Shown here one piece after another: positions 6,810-14,473 of a stretch of DNA of 14,986 nt. The notes below the pieces were generated by a model. It made no database searches. It was not told the DNA's origin and saw only the letters and a list, made by a program, of their open reading frames with translations. Origin of the DNA: Rhizosphaericola sp047606825 (GTDB lineage: Bacteria > Bacteroidota > Bacteroidia > Chitinophagales > Chitinophagaceae); the NCBI GenBank assembly GCA_047606825.1, contig JASGDY010000004.1, positions 1 through 14,986 on the forward strand, given 5' to 3'. Within the stretch, counting starts at the first letter, position 1. Every line of letters begins with the position of its first letter. A program made the position numbers and the translations under genes.

Positions 6810-9800
6810 TGTTTTTTGTTCTTGTCGTTAAGCATAAACGCATAATATTTCCCGGCAAGGATAAATGTACGGAATTCCTCCATTCTCTGTCCGTCGGTGT
6901 ACCAGCGGTTAAGGCTGATATGGATATAGTCTGCGAGGTTTTCCGTTCGCAACTTACAGGCATCTATCTTGCGATAAAGTTTTTCCACGCCTGTCTTTTT
7001 CGAGCAATAGCGGGCGAGTAGGTGTATCCAGCCGTTTTGGCGAATCTCCACTTCGCAGCCATATTTTGCCTCTTTCCCAAACTCAGCCAGAAAAGCATCG
7101 ATACGCTGTCTGCAAAACCGTATTTTCTCCTCTATACCCAGCGAAAATACGTCGAGCCAAGCATCCACCAAAATAACGCCGTTGAATATGGAAGGTATGT
7201 CCTCCTTTCTTCTTTTTTTCAACAAGTGCAAGATGGCGAGGCTGTCCGTATGGAAAGCCTGTTCCGTGGCTTCGATAGTGGCAAGACCATATCTTTCGAG
7301 TTCGCGCTCATAGCAGTCCAACTGCCATTTCCATAATTTGTCCTGAGCTTTGAGCTTCCCCAGCTTGGTTGTCAGCTTAACGACGACCGCCCCCCATTCC
7401 TCTGGCGTAAAATGCTGTTTTAGCTGCAACCTTAACCGGATATGGTGGTGCGGATCGTTGTACCTTAGAAAAAAATATTGCAAGACCTGTCCTGATTTCT
7501 CCAGGGACTGCAATATAGGATAGATATGCCGCACAAGTACATCGTCGGCATCATTCGCACTTAAGTAGATTTTGAAATATACCCATTCCGAACCAGGGGG
7601 AAAACTTCTTGCCACTTTGATTTCCTTACCGGGCATGGCTGGCAACATCGATGAGCGGTTGACAGGAAGCTGTCCCATGGACATGGGTACTACTACCTGC
7701 CTTACATATCGATAGTTGGACAAGCTATCTGCCATCGGCTCTGGCCACTCGCACAGCCTGACTAATTCCGACTTTCGGATTTCGTCCAACAGCAGTTCGA
7801 GATAAAGGTCATTGACAAGGTCAAGCAACAGCTCGTTGTCACCCTGTACCAACAAGGCAAAGCGAGGAACCTTGAGCCTATTTAGCTCAGACCGCAACGT
7901 GACGGTGGGGTTACTGGATTTCAATACGGAAGTGCGGCTCTCCTTACCAATCCGCCACTCTGCCCTTGAGACAATGACACCTGCGGCCTCCACTCGGGGC
8001 AGAATGGTATAGTTTCCGAAACTGCCGTCCCACCGTACCCCGAGACTGGGCAAAGATTCCTGTTGGGCGACTGTACAGAGAAATTTATAGGCAGGAATGT
8101 CGCTTTTAAGGTAATTGTGTGCATTGGACAACCTGGGAACAACTTTCTTGTTCAGTCTTTTTGATCGCAATACGACCTTGTTGTTGCGAATGGAAACCAT
8201 CAGGTCTTCCAACGTGACCTGAAAAGCAAACGGTTTGGAAGACGGGCTCAACAGCGGAATTTCATATTCTGACAGGGGAAGCCGTCTGGCTATATTACCG
8301 AGCCGGGCACTTCCCGGAAGATGGACCACTTCTGCGACGATATGGTCGGAAGCGGGGAAAGTCTCCAATGCCGCTACAGATTCACACAACCTTTGGCATT
8401 CCTCGTTGACATAGCCAAAACGCCCCAACAACGCAGTAGCGTTAGCCCCTCCAATGCTGTGTATGACGATCGTTCCGCCTGGGTAGATACTGGCAAAAAC
8501 GGAAAACGGAACATTGCTTTCCGACTGTATAATGTGTTTTCCAGCAGTGTTTTGTTCCAGTTTTATGACGGGAAGCCCCTTCGTTTCCGTAAAACATATC
8601 CGTTCCAGTTCCCTTCTTAGGTAATCATGTATTGCGTTGGACTTTGGCTTTCTTTGCAAGGCATTGTAACCTGATCCGATCGATTCGCTGGCGGGAAAAC
8701 CAATACCCATGTCCGGATCCAAAAGTGTCGTCAACGGTATCTCCTCGGTGCCATAACGCTCCTCAAACACTTTTTGAAAGGATGTCCACAGACTATCAGC
8801 ATCCTCCGGGCTGGCTATGCTATACATTGTTGCAACGGCGTTGCCAATGGAAGTACGGACCGACTGGGACACAACCATGTCGCTGTAGATGACCTCCAGA
8901 TCATTGTGGAAAAGGGATTCCGATGGCAAATGGGGCATCTCTCTGGCAATAGTTTGACACAGATTTTGAAGCATATCCAATGAAACAGCCCCTACCGCAT
9001 TCCCATCCAATATTTGCAACACATTGTCCGTCTTTCGTAGTACGTTGACCTTGGATTCAATTATACTTTCGTTGCCGCTTTGCTCTGCGAGACGTAACAA
9101 AATCCGTTTGCCCCTGTCGTAATCATTGGAACTGGTCAACTGGGATTCCGTTTCGGGCATCAATATTTTGTTCTGGACAAGTACATTGAATATCTCGGTG
9201 ACCTCCGCATCGTCCTTTACACCTTCCCCATGCAGCAGATTTTTTAGAGAGGCATAATTGACCATCCCGCGTTTTCCATTTTGGAGCAATTTAGACAGAA
9301 AAGGAAAACATTTCATCGCGCTTATCTCATAACCTATCTTTCCTGCGGGATTGACAATCGGTTCTATATACCTGTACTGGTTGTCGTGTTTGTATACCGT
9401 GTTGTTGATATAGTAACCCAACAATTTCCTTATGCTATCGCCACACACCACATTGTCAAGCAACTGGCACCAAAAAGCCATGTCAACCCTTGTATGCCTT
9501 ACCAGTTTTCGGTTGTCGGTGCACGACTTGCCTCCAAGGGAAAAAGAAGCGGTGTAAACGCCTGCAAGAACACCAAAAGGCGTACAGCGCATACAAGACC
9601 GGATGATATACTTTAATAGGGTCTTTTCAAGCCGGGCCTGTTTGTGTTGGGACAATTTGCCTTCCCGATATTTGACCACTTCCTGATATAGTTCGCTGGA
9701 GCTCCAATAGAGCCCTTCCATAAAATGCGTATCCGCGAGGAACTCCTGTATAAGTTCGTCTAAGGTCTTTGTCCTAGGATCATTTTCCCTGCCCACCGAA

Positions 9801-9865
9801 AAGAGTTTTCCTATGGGGAACAGCGGCTCACGCACCATGCACCTATCTTGAATATCTATGTCCAA
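6806..9865 (-). CDS. Full-length LanB-type lantibiotic dehydratase (glutamylation plus elimination domains)
   Basis: This 1019-residue class I lanthipeptide dehydratase uses glutamyl-tRNA to glutamylate Ser/Thr of a precursor and then eliminates glutamate to give dehydroamino acids. The N-terminal glutamylation domain spans about residues 1-670. R12 (VREPLFP), R89, R93 and T95 (IIRSCMRCTPFG) and probably D128 (RVDMAFW) match the pattern and spacing of catalytic NisB residues. The C-terminal SpaB_C elimination domain spans about 755-1010, with EWVYFKIYLS, FFLRYNDPHHHIRLRL and H982 in IHISLNRWY, the expected counterpart of NisB His961. Nothing is truncated. The start is uncertain: TTG at 9863-9865 keeps the strand before R12, whereas ATG at 9836-9838 would leave that arginine at position 3. 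I prefer TTG. The gene is the first of a translationally coupled unit with the kinase. A LanC cyclase is missing from the window. Its substrate is not certain. Confidence 0.93.
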   Translation of the reverse strand: MDIDIQDRCMVREPLFPIGKLFSVGRENDPRTKTLDELIQEFLADTHFMEGLYWSSSELYQEVVKYREGKLSQHKQARLEKTLLKYIIRSCMRCTPFGVLAGVYTASFSLGGKSCTDNRKLVRHTRVDMAFWCQLLDNVVCGDSIRKLLGYYINNTVYKHDNQYRYIEPIVNPAGKIGYEISAMKCFPFLSKLLQNGKRGMVNYASLKNLLHGEGVKDDAEVTEIFNVLVQNKILMPETESQLTSSNDYDRGKRILLRLAEQSGNESIIESKVNVLRKTDNVLQILDGNAVGAVSLDMLQNLCQTIAREMPHLPSESLFHNDLEVIYSDMVVSQSVRTSIGNAVATMYSIASPEDADSLWTSFQKVFEERYGTEEIPLTTLLDPDMGIGFPASESIGSGYNALQRKPKSNAIHDYLRRELERICFTETKGLPVIKLEQNTAGKHIIQSESNVPFSVFASIYPGGTIVIHSIGGANATALLGRFGYVNEECQRLCESVAALETFPASDHIVAEVVHLPGSARLGNIARRLPLSEYEIPLLSPSSKPFAFQVTLEDLMVSIRNNKVVLRSKRLNKKVVPRLSNAHNYLKSDIPAYKFLCTVAQQESLPSLGVRWDGSFGNYTILPRVEAAGVIVSRAEWRIGKESRTSVLKSSNPTVTLRSELNRLKVPRFALLVQGDNELLLDLVNDLYLELLLDEIRKSELVRLCEWPEPMADSLSNYRYVRQVVVPMSMGQLPVNRSSMLPAMPGKEIKVARSFPPGSEWVYFKIYLSANDADDVLVRHIYPILQSLEKSGQVLQYFFLRYNDPHHHIRLRLQLKQHFTPEEWGAVVVKLTTKLGKLKAQDKLWKWQLDCYERELERYGLATIEATEQAFHTDSLAILHLLKKRRKEDIPSIFNGVILVDAWLDVFSLGIEEKIRFCRQRIDAFLAEFGKEAKYGCEVEIRQNGWIHLLARYCSKKTGVEKLYRKIDACKLRTENLADYIHISLNRWYTDGQRMEEFRTFILAGKYYAFMLNDKNKKQ

Positions 9866-9906
9866 TGCGATAATGTTCTATTTTCCGGGTTGGTTAATCT
9901 CTGATA

Positions 9907-9938
9907 AGTATTTAGCACTTAAGTAATGCGAATCCAAA
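9907..9938 (-). promoter_or_regulatory. Weak candidate promoter of the dehydratase-kinase operon
   Basis: Reading the minus strand, TTTG (9935-9938) is followed after 20 bases by TAAATACT (9907-9914), about 40 bases before the TTG start. The spacing suits the Bacteroidota -33/-7 arrangement, but the downstream element matches TANNTTTG poorly. A small palindrome, ACTTAAGT (9917-9924), sits between the two. This is the most plausible promoter position in the gap, and the match itself is weak. Confidence 0.2.
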
Positions 9939-9993
9939 GGTTGGAATGCAACTTTATATGCACCTTCCTATGGAACTCTCCCTTTCACTCGTC

Positions 9994-10218
9994 GTTACAA
10001 CGGAATAAATTCCGTTGCTACAAAATGACGCAAGCCTACGGCTTTATACGATGGAAATTCGGGATGCTGCAAAGTTGGAAATCAAGGTTGAAATACGCAT
10101 CATCATGCAACGTACCAGACCCGCCGCGGCGCGTCGGTCCATATTGTAGCAACGGAATTTATTCCGGTTTAAATTTGTCAGCATCGGATAGAGAACCGCC
10201 GCGGATCGGCACATATTG
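9994..10218. repeat. REP-like composite repeat between dehydratase and adaptor genes
   Basis: The 385-bp gap between the dehydratase start and the adaptor stop (9866-10250) holds no gene that I can support. It contains an exact 23-base inverted repeat at 10001-10023 and 10144-10166. The left arm sits within its own near-perfect hairpin (CAACGGAAT, AA, ATTCCGTTG at 9998-10017). A CCGCCGCGG block followed by TCGG and CATATTG occurs twice in direct orientation (10121-10146 and 10196-10218), with 3 bases difference in spacing. GC-rich blocks and nested palindromes of this kind are typical of REP elements moved by RAYT transposases. No transposase is present here. The element separates the export genes from the dehydratase-kinase genes and may mark a junction between two transcription units. 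Confidence 0.65.
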
Positions 10219-10250
10219 CTCAACCCTTGTTCGCATTAGTATCACAACGT

Positions 10251-10982
10251 TCAAAGAATGCTGCCAACGATACGCCTGAATATGCTCTTGTTCGACAGGT
10301 GTATTTCGCCGTTGCCCTTCATGATGGGCAGAACAGGCAATTTTTTCTTTAAAGACGTTATCAATTGGTTAGAGTCCACGGCAATGACCGCTTCGTGGCT
10401 GTCCTGAATCTGCATGGGCAGTATCTTCTGCACCTTGCCAGTCACAAAACCGTATTCGTTTTCCGGAAAGTCGTCAAGGCTGATTTTCACTTCCTGCCCG
10501 ACTTTGACATTGCCCGCACCAAGGTCACTGTAGTTTATTTTAACGACAGGTAGGGAGGACGGCGGCACGACCCATATCGTCTGGTTAAGGGCATCGGCCT
10601 GACTGTTCCCTGTCGTAAAGTAGATAGTGCCGGACATGGGCGTTATCGTTGGGCTTACCTTCCCGGTAGCCTGATTAGTGACGGTGAGCAGCGTATCCCC
10701 GGGCTTTACGACTGACCCGTCGTCCACCAAGAACCTGAACACCATATTGGGGTCGTTTTTTTTCAAGTTTACTTTTCCGGGCTGGTCTTTGGACATGACC
10801 GTAACGCTACAGTTGACCGTTTCGGGATACTTGATGATATTGGATATTACCAGCCCAAGGATAGCCACGAGGAACAGTACCGCAATGCCCCACCGTATTA
10901 TCCAATGTGGTACAATACCAATGATTTCCTCCATCTCCTCGCTTCTGGCTTCCTGTGTGGCATTCCTTATAATGGACGGCAT
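10251..10982 (-). CDS. Short HlyD-like membrane fusion protein (exporter adaptor)
   Basis: This 243-residue protein is anchored by one N-terminal membrane helix (about residues 28-50, WIIRWGIAVLFLVAILGLVI), after a short cytoplasmic part. The periplasmic part has biotinyl-lipoyl and beta-barrel features of HlyD adaptors: VDDGSVVKPGDTLLTV, ITPMSGTIYFTTG, and VKVGQEVKISLDDFP followed by GFVTGKVQKI. It should link the ABC exporter to an outer-membrane partner. Bacteriocin-exporter adaptors usually have 350-450 residues, with a long alpha-helical hairpin between the two lipoyl halves. Here only some 30 residues separate the halves, so the hairpin is absent. The frame is open and the ends look natural, so this seems to be a minimal form and not a broken gene. 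It starts 89 bp after the exporter stop. No outer-membrane TolC gene is in the window. Confidence 0.85.
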   Translation of the reverse strand: MPSIIRNATQEARSEEMEEIIGIVPHWIIRWGIAVLFLVAILGLVISNIIKYPETVNCSVTVMSKDQPGKVNLKKNDPNMVFRFLVDDGSVVKPGDTLLTVTNQATGKVSPTITPMSGTIYFTTGNSQADALNQTIWVVPPSSLPVVKINYSDLGAGNVKVGQEVKISLDDFPENEYGFVTGKVQKILPMQIQDSHEAVIAVDSNQLITSLKKKLPVLPIMKGNGEIHLSNKSIFRRIVGSIL

Positions 10983-11003
10983 ATTGTATAAAATTAAAAG
11001 TCA

Positions 11004-11048
11004 AAAATCGAAACCCAAAAACTGTCAACCAGTTATATGGATTGGTTG
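11004..11048 (-). terminator. Possible weak attenuator between exporter and adaptor genes
   Basis: On the minus strand CAACCA and TGGTTG (arms at 11043-11048 and 11026-11031) can form a 6-bp stem with an 11-base loop, followed by ACAG and a short T-run. It lies in the 89-bp gap between the exporter stop and the adaptor start. The stem is short, so it may only lower read-through to the adaptor gene, or mean nothing. Confidence 0.25.
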
Positions 11049-11071
11049 TATGATGATTATCCTATTGGAAA

Positions 11072-13354
11072 TCAAGCCGCACCAAGCTCCAGTTGGTTTT
11101 TAACAAGTTCATAGTAATAGCCGCGGCTCTTGGTCAACTCCGTGTGGGACCCCTCCTCTATGATTTCACCGTTGCGCATGACGATGATCTGGTCTGCGTT
11201 TTTGACCGTGCTTAGTCTGTGCGCAATGACGACAACGGTTTTTCCCACGTAAAACGCACCAAGGTTGTCCATGATGACCCGTTCGTTGTTGGCATCGAGC
11301 GCACTAGTAGCTTCGTCAAAAAAAAGATAGTCCGAGTTCTTGTACACGGCACGGGCTATGAACAGCCTTTGCTTCTGTCCGCCGCTCATGCCCGATCCTG
11401 TATTCCCTATCCGGGTGGCATAGCCCAGGGGCAGCTTGGCAAGGTATTCCTGTAAGTTGGCAACATGTACCGCATTCGACATCTTGTCCTCGTCCACCTT
11501 TTCTCCGTCCATCGCGATGTTTCTGGCGATAGAATCGGAAAAGATATAGCCGTCCTGCATGACCGTCCCCACCTGGTTTCTCCAGTCTTGTGCCGATAGT
11601 TCATTGATATTGACACCGTCCACGAGTATTTCTCCATCCTCTATAGGGTAGAACTTCAACAGGAGCTTCAACAAAGTAGTCTTTCCACTTCCGCTCGCTC
11701 CTACGATAGCCGTTATCTTACCCTTCGGGATATGGAGATTGATGTTCTTCAACACCAAGGGACTTTTAGGGTGTCCATAGCGGAAATTGAGGTTGTTGAT
11801 CTGGATTCCAAGATCGTTGCTCCTTAAGGATTCCCGGTAAAACAGGTGGCGGTTCAGCATAAGACCTTCCGAGCTACTGTCTGCACTTTCTGGATTTTCC
11901 GTTCCTGGGGATTCGTCCTCTTCCTCTTTCCGCCTGTGTATTTCGTTCAGTCGGTCTAGGCTGATACGGGCATCCTGCACGCTGCGCACAAAACCCAATA
12001 TCTGGTCCAATGGGCTGTTCAACTGTCCAATGATATAGGAAATGCTCAACATGACGCCAAGGCTTATCTGCTGCTCGATGACCAGCCTGGCTGCCAAGTA
12101 GCTGATCAATATGTTCTTGAACTGTGTAAAAAAGGAGGAACCAACGTCCTGATATTGTTCCAGTGCAAGGCTCTTGATGTTGATTTTGAAAAGTTTGGCC
12201 TGTATCCGTTCCCATTCCCAACGTCTGGAACGCTGGTTGTTGTACAGCTTGATTTCCTGCATCCCCGTAACGATTTCATACAGGCTGTTCTGGTTTTCCC
12301 GGGAACGCTGAAACCTGTTGTAGTCGATGCTTCGGCGTTTCTTCAAAAATATCGTTACCCAAAAAATAGAAACAGCACTTCCAACGATAAACACCAGCAA
12401 CAGCTTCCAGTTATATATCCCAAGGATAAAAGAAAATACCACCAAGTTGATAATGGAAAACAAGGTGGACAAGGTAGAGCCGGTAAGAAAGGACTCCACC
12501 CGGCGGTGGTCGTTGATGCGCTGGGTAATGTCTCCGACATTCTTGGATTCAAAGAAGTTGATGGGCAACTTCATCAGTTTGATGAGAAAGTTGGAAATAA
12601 TGCTTACGCTAATCCTCGTGCTCACATGCAGCAATATCCAGTTCCTGATGATATCGACGGCGATGCTTCCCGTAAACAGCAAAAGCTGGGACAGCAAGAC
12701 GAGGTGTACAAAGCCAACCTTTTTGTTGCTGATACCAAAGTCAACAAGGCTCTGGGTCAGAAACGGAAAACACAGGCTGATAAGACTGGCAAGCACCATT
12801 CCCAAAACCAACTGTGCAAAATATTTCTTGAATGGTTTTAGGTACCCAAATAAGAAACGAAAACTGTTCGTGCCTTCCGCCGCTCCTTCCTGCTTGTCGT
12901 AGAACTGGTGGGTGGGCTCCAGCAACAAAGCCACACCTTTCTTGTCTGACGTACTGATCCAGCATTTCTCAAATACGTCCCTGGAGACGGACACAAGGGT
13001 ATGCCCCGGGTCAGCCACCACAATTTTAGGCGATTTGTTCCAGACTCCTTTCTTTGTGATATGGTAAAGGACAACATAATGCTCCTGGTTCCAGTGAAGG
13101 ATACAGGGCAGCGGTGCTTGTGCTTCCAACTGTTCAAAGGTCAGCTTGACGGCCATTGTCTTGAACCCAATACGTTCTGCAGCATCGCCCAACCCCAAAA
13201 GGCTTACCCCGTTTTGGGTAATGTAGGATTTAGCCCTCAGAAAGTCCAGCGAATATTCTACCCCAAAATAAGAGGCAACCATCCGAAGGCATGTCGGGCC
13301 GCAGTCCATATAGTCCAACTGTTTGTAAAAACGATATTTCCGGTTCTGTTTCAT
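11072..13354 (-). CDS. Peptidase C39-containing ABC exporter for double-glycine leader peptides
   Basis: This 760-residue protein is a fused leader peptidase, membrane domain and ATPase that cleaves peptides after a Gly-Gly motif and exports them. The C39 peptidase fills about residues 1-140, with Q12, catalytic C18 (YMDCGPTCLRM), H92 (EHYVVLYH) and D115 (VVADPGH) all present, so proteolysis should be active. The six-helix exporter domain spans about 165-440. The nucleotide-binding domain has Walker A (GASGSGKTT, near 550), the signature GMSGGQKQR (near 652), Walker B (DYLFFDEATSALD, near 675) and the H-loop IAHRLS (near 708). The start is the ATG at 13352-13354, because C39 exporters begin a few residues before the KQLDYMDCG stretch. 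The ATG at 13420 would add 22 unlike residues and overlap the peptide gene. It lies 47 bp after the 65-residue double-glycine peptide gene, its likely cargo. Confidence 0.95.
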   Translation of the reverse strand: MKQNRKYRFYKQLDYMDCGPTCLRMVASYFGVEYSLDFLRAKSYITQNGVSLLGLGDAAERIGFKTMAVKLTFEQLEAQAPLPCILHWNQEHYVVLYHITKKGVWNKSPKIVVADPGHTLVSVSRDVFEKCWISTSDKKGVALLLEPTHQFYDKQEGAAEGTNSFRFLFGYLKPFKKYFAQLVLGMVLASLISLCFPFLTQSLVDFGISNKKVGFVHLVLLSQLLLFTGSIAVDIIRNWILLHVSTRISVSIISNFLIKLMKLPINFFESKNVGDITQRINDHRRVESFLTGSTLSTLFSIINLVVFSFILGIYNWKLLLVFIVGSAVSIFWVTIFLKKRRSIDYNRFQRSRENQNSLYEIVTGMQEIKLYNNQRSRRWEWERIQAKLFKINIKSLALEQYQDVGSSFFTQFKNILISYLAARLVIEQQISLGVMLSISYIIGQLNSPLDQILGFVRSVQDARISLDRLNEIHRRKEEEDESPGTENPESADSSSEGLMLNRHLFYRESLRSNDLGIQINNLNFRYGHPKSPLVLKNINLHIPKGKITAIVGASGSGKTTLLKLLLKFYPIEDGEILVDGVNINELSAQDWRNQVGTVMQDGYIFSDSIARNIAMDGEKVDEDKMSNAVHVANLQEYLAKLPLGYATRIGNTGSGMSGGQKQRLFIARAVYKNSDYLFFDEATSALDANNERVIMDNLGAFYVGKTVVVIAHRLSTVKNADQIIVMRNGEIIEEGSHTELTKSRGYYYELVKNQLELGAA

Positions 13355-13401
13355 AAAAAGTACATACAATCCGTTAGCAATAGCCATGCACCTGACAACG
13401 G

Positions 13402-13599
13402 CTAATGCGTAATCGGCCATTGGGGGTCGACAGTGGTATCTTCTGTATCCTTCTGAGCACCACCTTGGATGACATCAGCATTTTCAATTTTGTCCTTGGA
13501 CACATCTGGTTTAATCGCATCAAGTTTGCTGCTGTTTTTCAAATCTTGGACTTTGGTCTTGACAAACCACCGCTTAATCTTTTTTAGCTTTTTCATCAT
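13402..13599 (-). CDS. Candidate RiPP precursor with double-glycine leader (65 residues)
   Basis: This 65-residue small protein has a basic front (MMKKLKKIKRW), a charged leader and a Gly-Gly at 46-47 in the context ENADVIQGG. C39 cleavage there would release an 18-residue core, AQKDTEDTTVDPQWPITH. The core has four Thr, no Ser and no Cys, so a LanB enzyme could dehydrate it but no lanthionine ring could form inside it. The leader fits the usual double-glycine pattern only loosely (Ile at -4 is right, but -7 and -8 are Ala and Asn). The gene lies just upstream of the exporter gene and overlaps the preceding peptide gene by 26 bases. Two adjacent ATG codons (13599 and 13596) could both start it. 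I recognise no named family. It is the best candidate substrate of the dehydratase and exporter, though an immunity or accessory peptide cannot be excluded. Confidence 0.65.
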   Translation of the reverse strand: MMKKLKKIKRWFVKTKVQDLKNSSKLDAIKPDVSKDKIENADVIQGGAQKDTEDTTVDPQWPITH

Positions 13600-13777
13600 C
13601 GGGATTTTTTATGTTGTCAGAAAATAAATTTTGAATAGGATTAAAAGAAACACGCTCTTGCTTTTCTTCGTAAATAGGCGGGATGTATTCGCGAAAGCCT
13701 CCGAACAATATTTCGGATTCGTCTTTATCTATCTCAAAAGACGAACAATCGGAGAATGATTTAATTGAAGTTTTCAT
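13574..13777 (-). CDS. Candidate double-glycine leader peptide (67 residues)
   Basis: This 67-residue small protein has a leader that fits the canonical double-glycine pattern well. Gly-Gly lies at 26-27, preceded by Leu at -4, Glu at -8 and Ile at -12 (FEIDKDESEILFGG). Cleavage would give a 40-residue acidic core starting FREYIPPIYEEK. That core has two Ser, no Thr and no Cys; the single Cys (position 11) is in the leader. The stretch looks more like a bacteriocin-like or signalling peptide than a lanthipeptide. The start is the ATG at 13775-13777, preceded by very AT-rich sequence. Its end overlaps the start of the next peptide gene in another frame, which suggests coupled translation. The exporter with an active C39 domain, 219 bp downstream of its stop, is the probable processing partner. 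I know of no specific family name. Confidence 0.65.
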   Translation of the reverse strand: MKTSIKSFSDCSSFEIDKDESEILFGGFREYIPPIYEEKQERVSFNPIQNLFSDNIKNPDDEKAKKD

Positions 13778-13811
13778 TATACTTGTTTTTTATTGATGAT
13801 AGTTGCAAAAT

Positions 13812-14360
13812 TTATAATGTGTCCTCTATCCCTCTTAATTCAATATCAAACCCGAAAAAAGGTATTTTTTTCCATCGAGGATCATCAGTTTCTTTGTAGT
13901 AGATACCTTTTTTCAACACGCCAGTATGAAAACTAATTGTATTTACCGAGCCATTTGCATTAGCCGACCACTCTACCCCTACAACAAAATCCCCTCTAAC
14001 AGTTATATGATAATCTGTAAGGCTAACGTATATATGATTGTCTTTCAGGCTTGCAGTAAAAACCTTATCTGGACCAATATTATTTCCCAACGATTTTCCG
14101 TCCATAGGAAAAATCCTAACATAAAAACGCACAGAATCTGGATGCTGCTCAATCAGATTTATATTTAATGATTGAATTGTCACTCCTTTTTTACCTGCTT
14201 TTAATTTCATACCAATGCCCTCACCTTTTGCGATAGTTGTATTACTATGTCCTTTATGGGCATGAGAGCCTAATATGATTTCCTTTTGAGCCACTGCCTC
14301 ATTGACAGATATCACTAATAAAGGAAAAAATATAAGAAATTTCATTTTCGTATTTTTCAT
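13812..14360 (-). CDS. Small secreted protein of unknown function, beta-rich
   Basis: This 182-residue protein has a clear N-terminal signal peptide (KFLIFFPLLVISVNEAVAQ), probably cut after AVAQ. The mature part has many short hydrophobic strands and resembles the C-terminal beta-sandwich seen in Bacteroidota surface and carboxypeptidase-regulatory-like proteins (VRFYVRIFPMDGKSLGNN, FVVGVEW). No enzyme motif is visible. The start is the ATG at 14358-14360; the ATG at 14343-14345 would also leave a good signal peptide. It lies 34 bp before the 67-residue peptide gene on the same strand and is AT-rich like its neighbours, so co-transcription is likely. It may be a periplasmic or surface accessory of the peptide system, for example in immunity or binding; that is a guess from position. 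It is not a lipoprotein, because the signal peptide has no lipobox cysteine. Confidence 0.75.
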   Translation of the reverse strand: MKNTKMKFLIFFPLLVISVNEAVAQKEIILGSHAHKGHSNTTIAKGEGIGMKLKAGKKGVTIQSLNINLIEQHPDSVRFYVRIFPMDGKSLGNNIGPDKVFTASLKDNHIYVSLTDYHITVRGDFVVGVEWSANANGSVNTISFHTGVLKKGIYYKETDDPRWKKIPFFGFDIELRGIEDTL

Positions 14361-14424
14361 TTATATATTATTATTGTGGTGTATATGATATATATTGATT
14401 GGAGCAATACATAATACGTATTTT

Positions 14425-14436
14425 GTTTAATTAAAC
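14425..14436. promoter_or_regulatory. 12-base palindrome upstream of the secreted protein gene
   Basis: GTTTAATTAAAC is a perfect 12-base palindrome about 65 bases upstream of the 182-residue secreted-protein ATG, in the 113-bp gap after the 114-residue gene. Its position would suit an operator. In such AT-rich DNA a palindrome of this kind can also arise by chance. Confidence 0.2.
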
Positions 14437-14473
14437 TAAATAATGACAATAGTTTCGGGATGAACAATACGAA

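Noticed and set aside
9926..10279. 117-codon plus-strand frame in the gap between dehydratase and adaptor genes
   Set aside because: It spans the inverted-repeat element and runs into the adaptor gene in antisense; its translation follows the repeat structure and no protein family.
12155..12902. Two overlapping plus-strand frames (228 and 191 codons) within the exporter gene
   Set aside because: They are antisense to an exporter with complete motifs and show no domain features of their own.
11072..13420. Longer exporter starting at the ATG at 13420
   Set aside because: It would overlap the 65-residue peptide gene and add 22 residues before the conserved C39 start.
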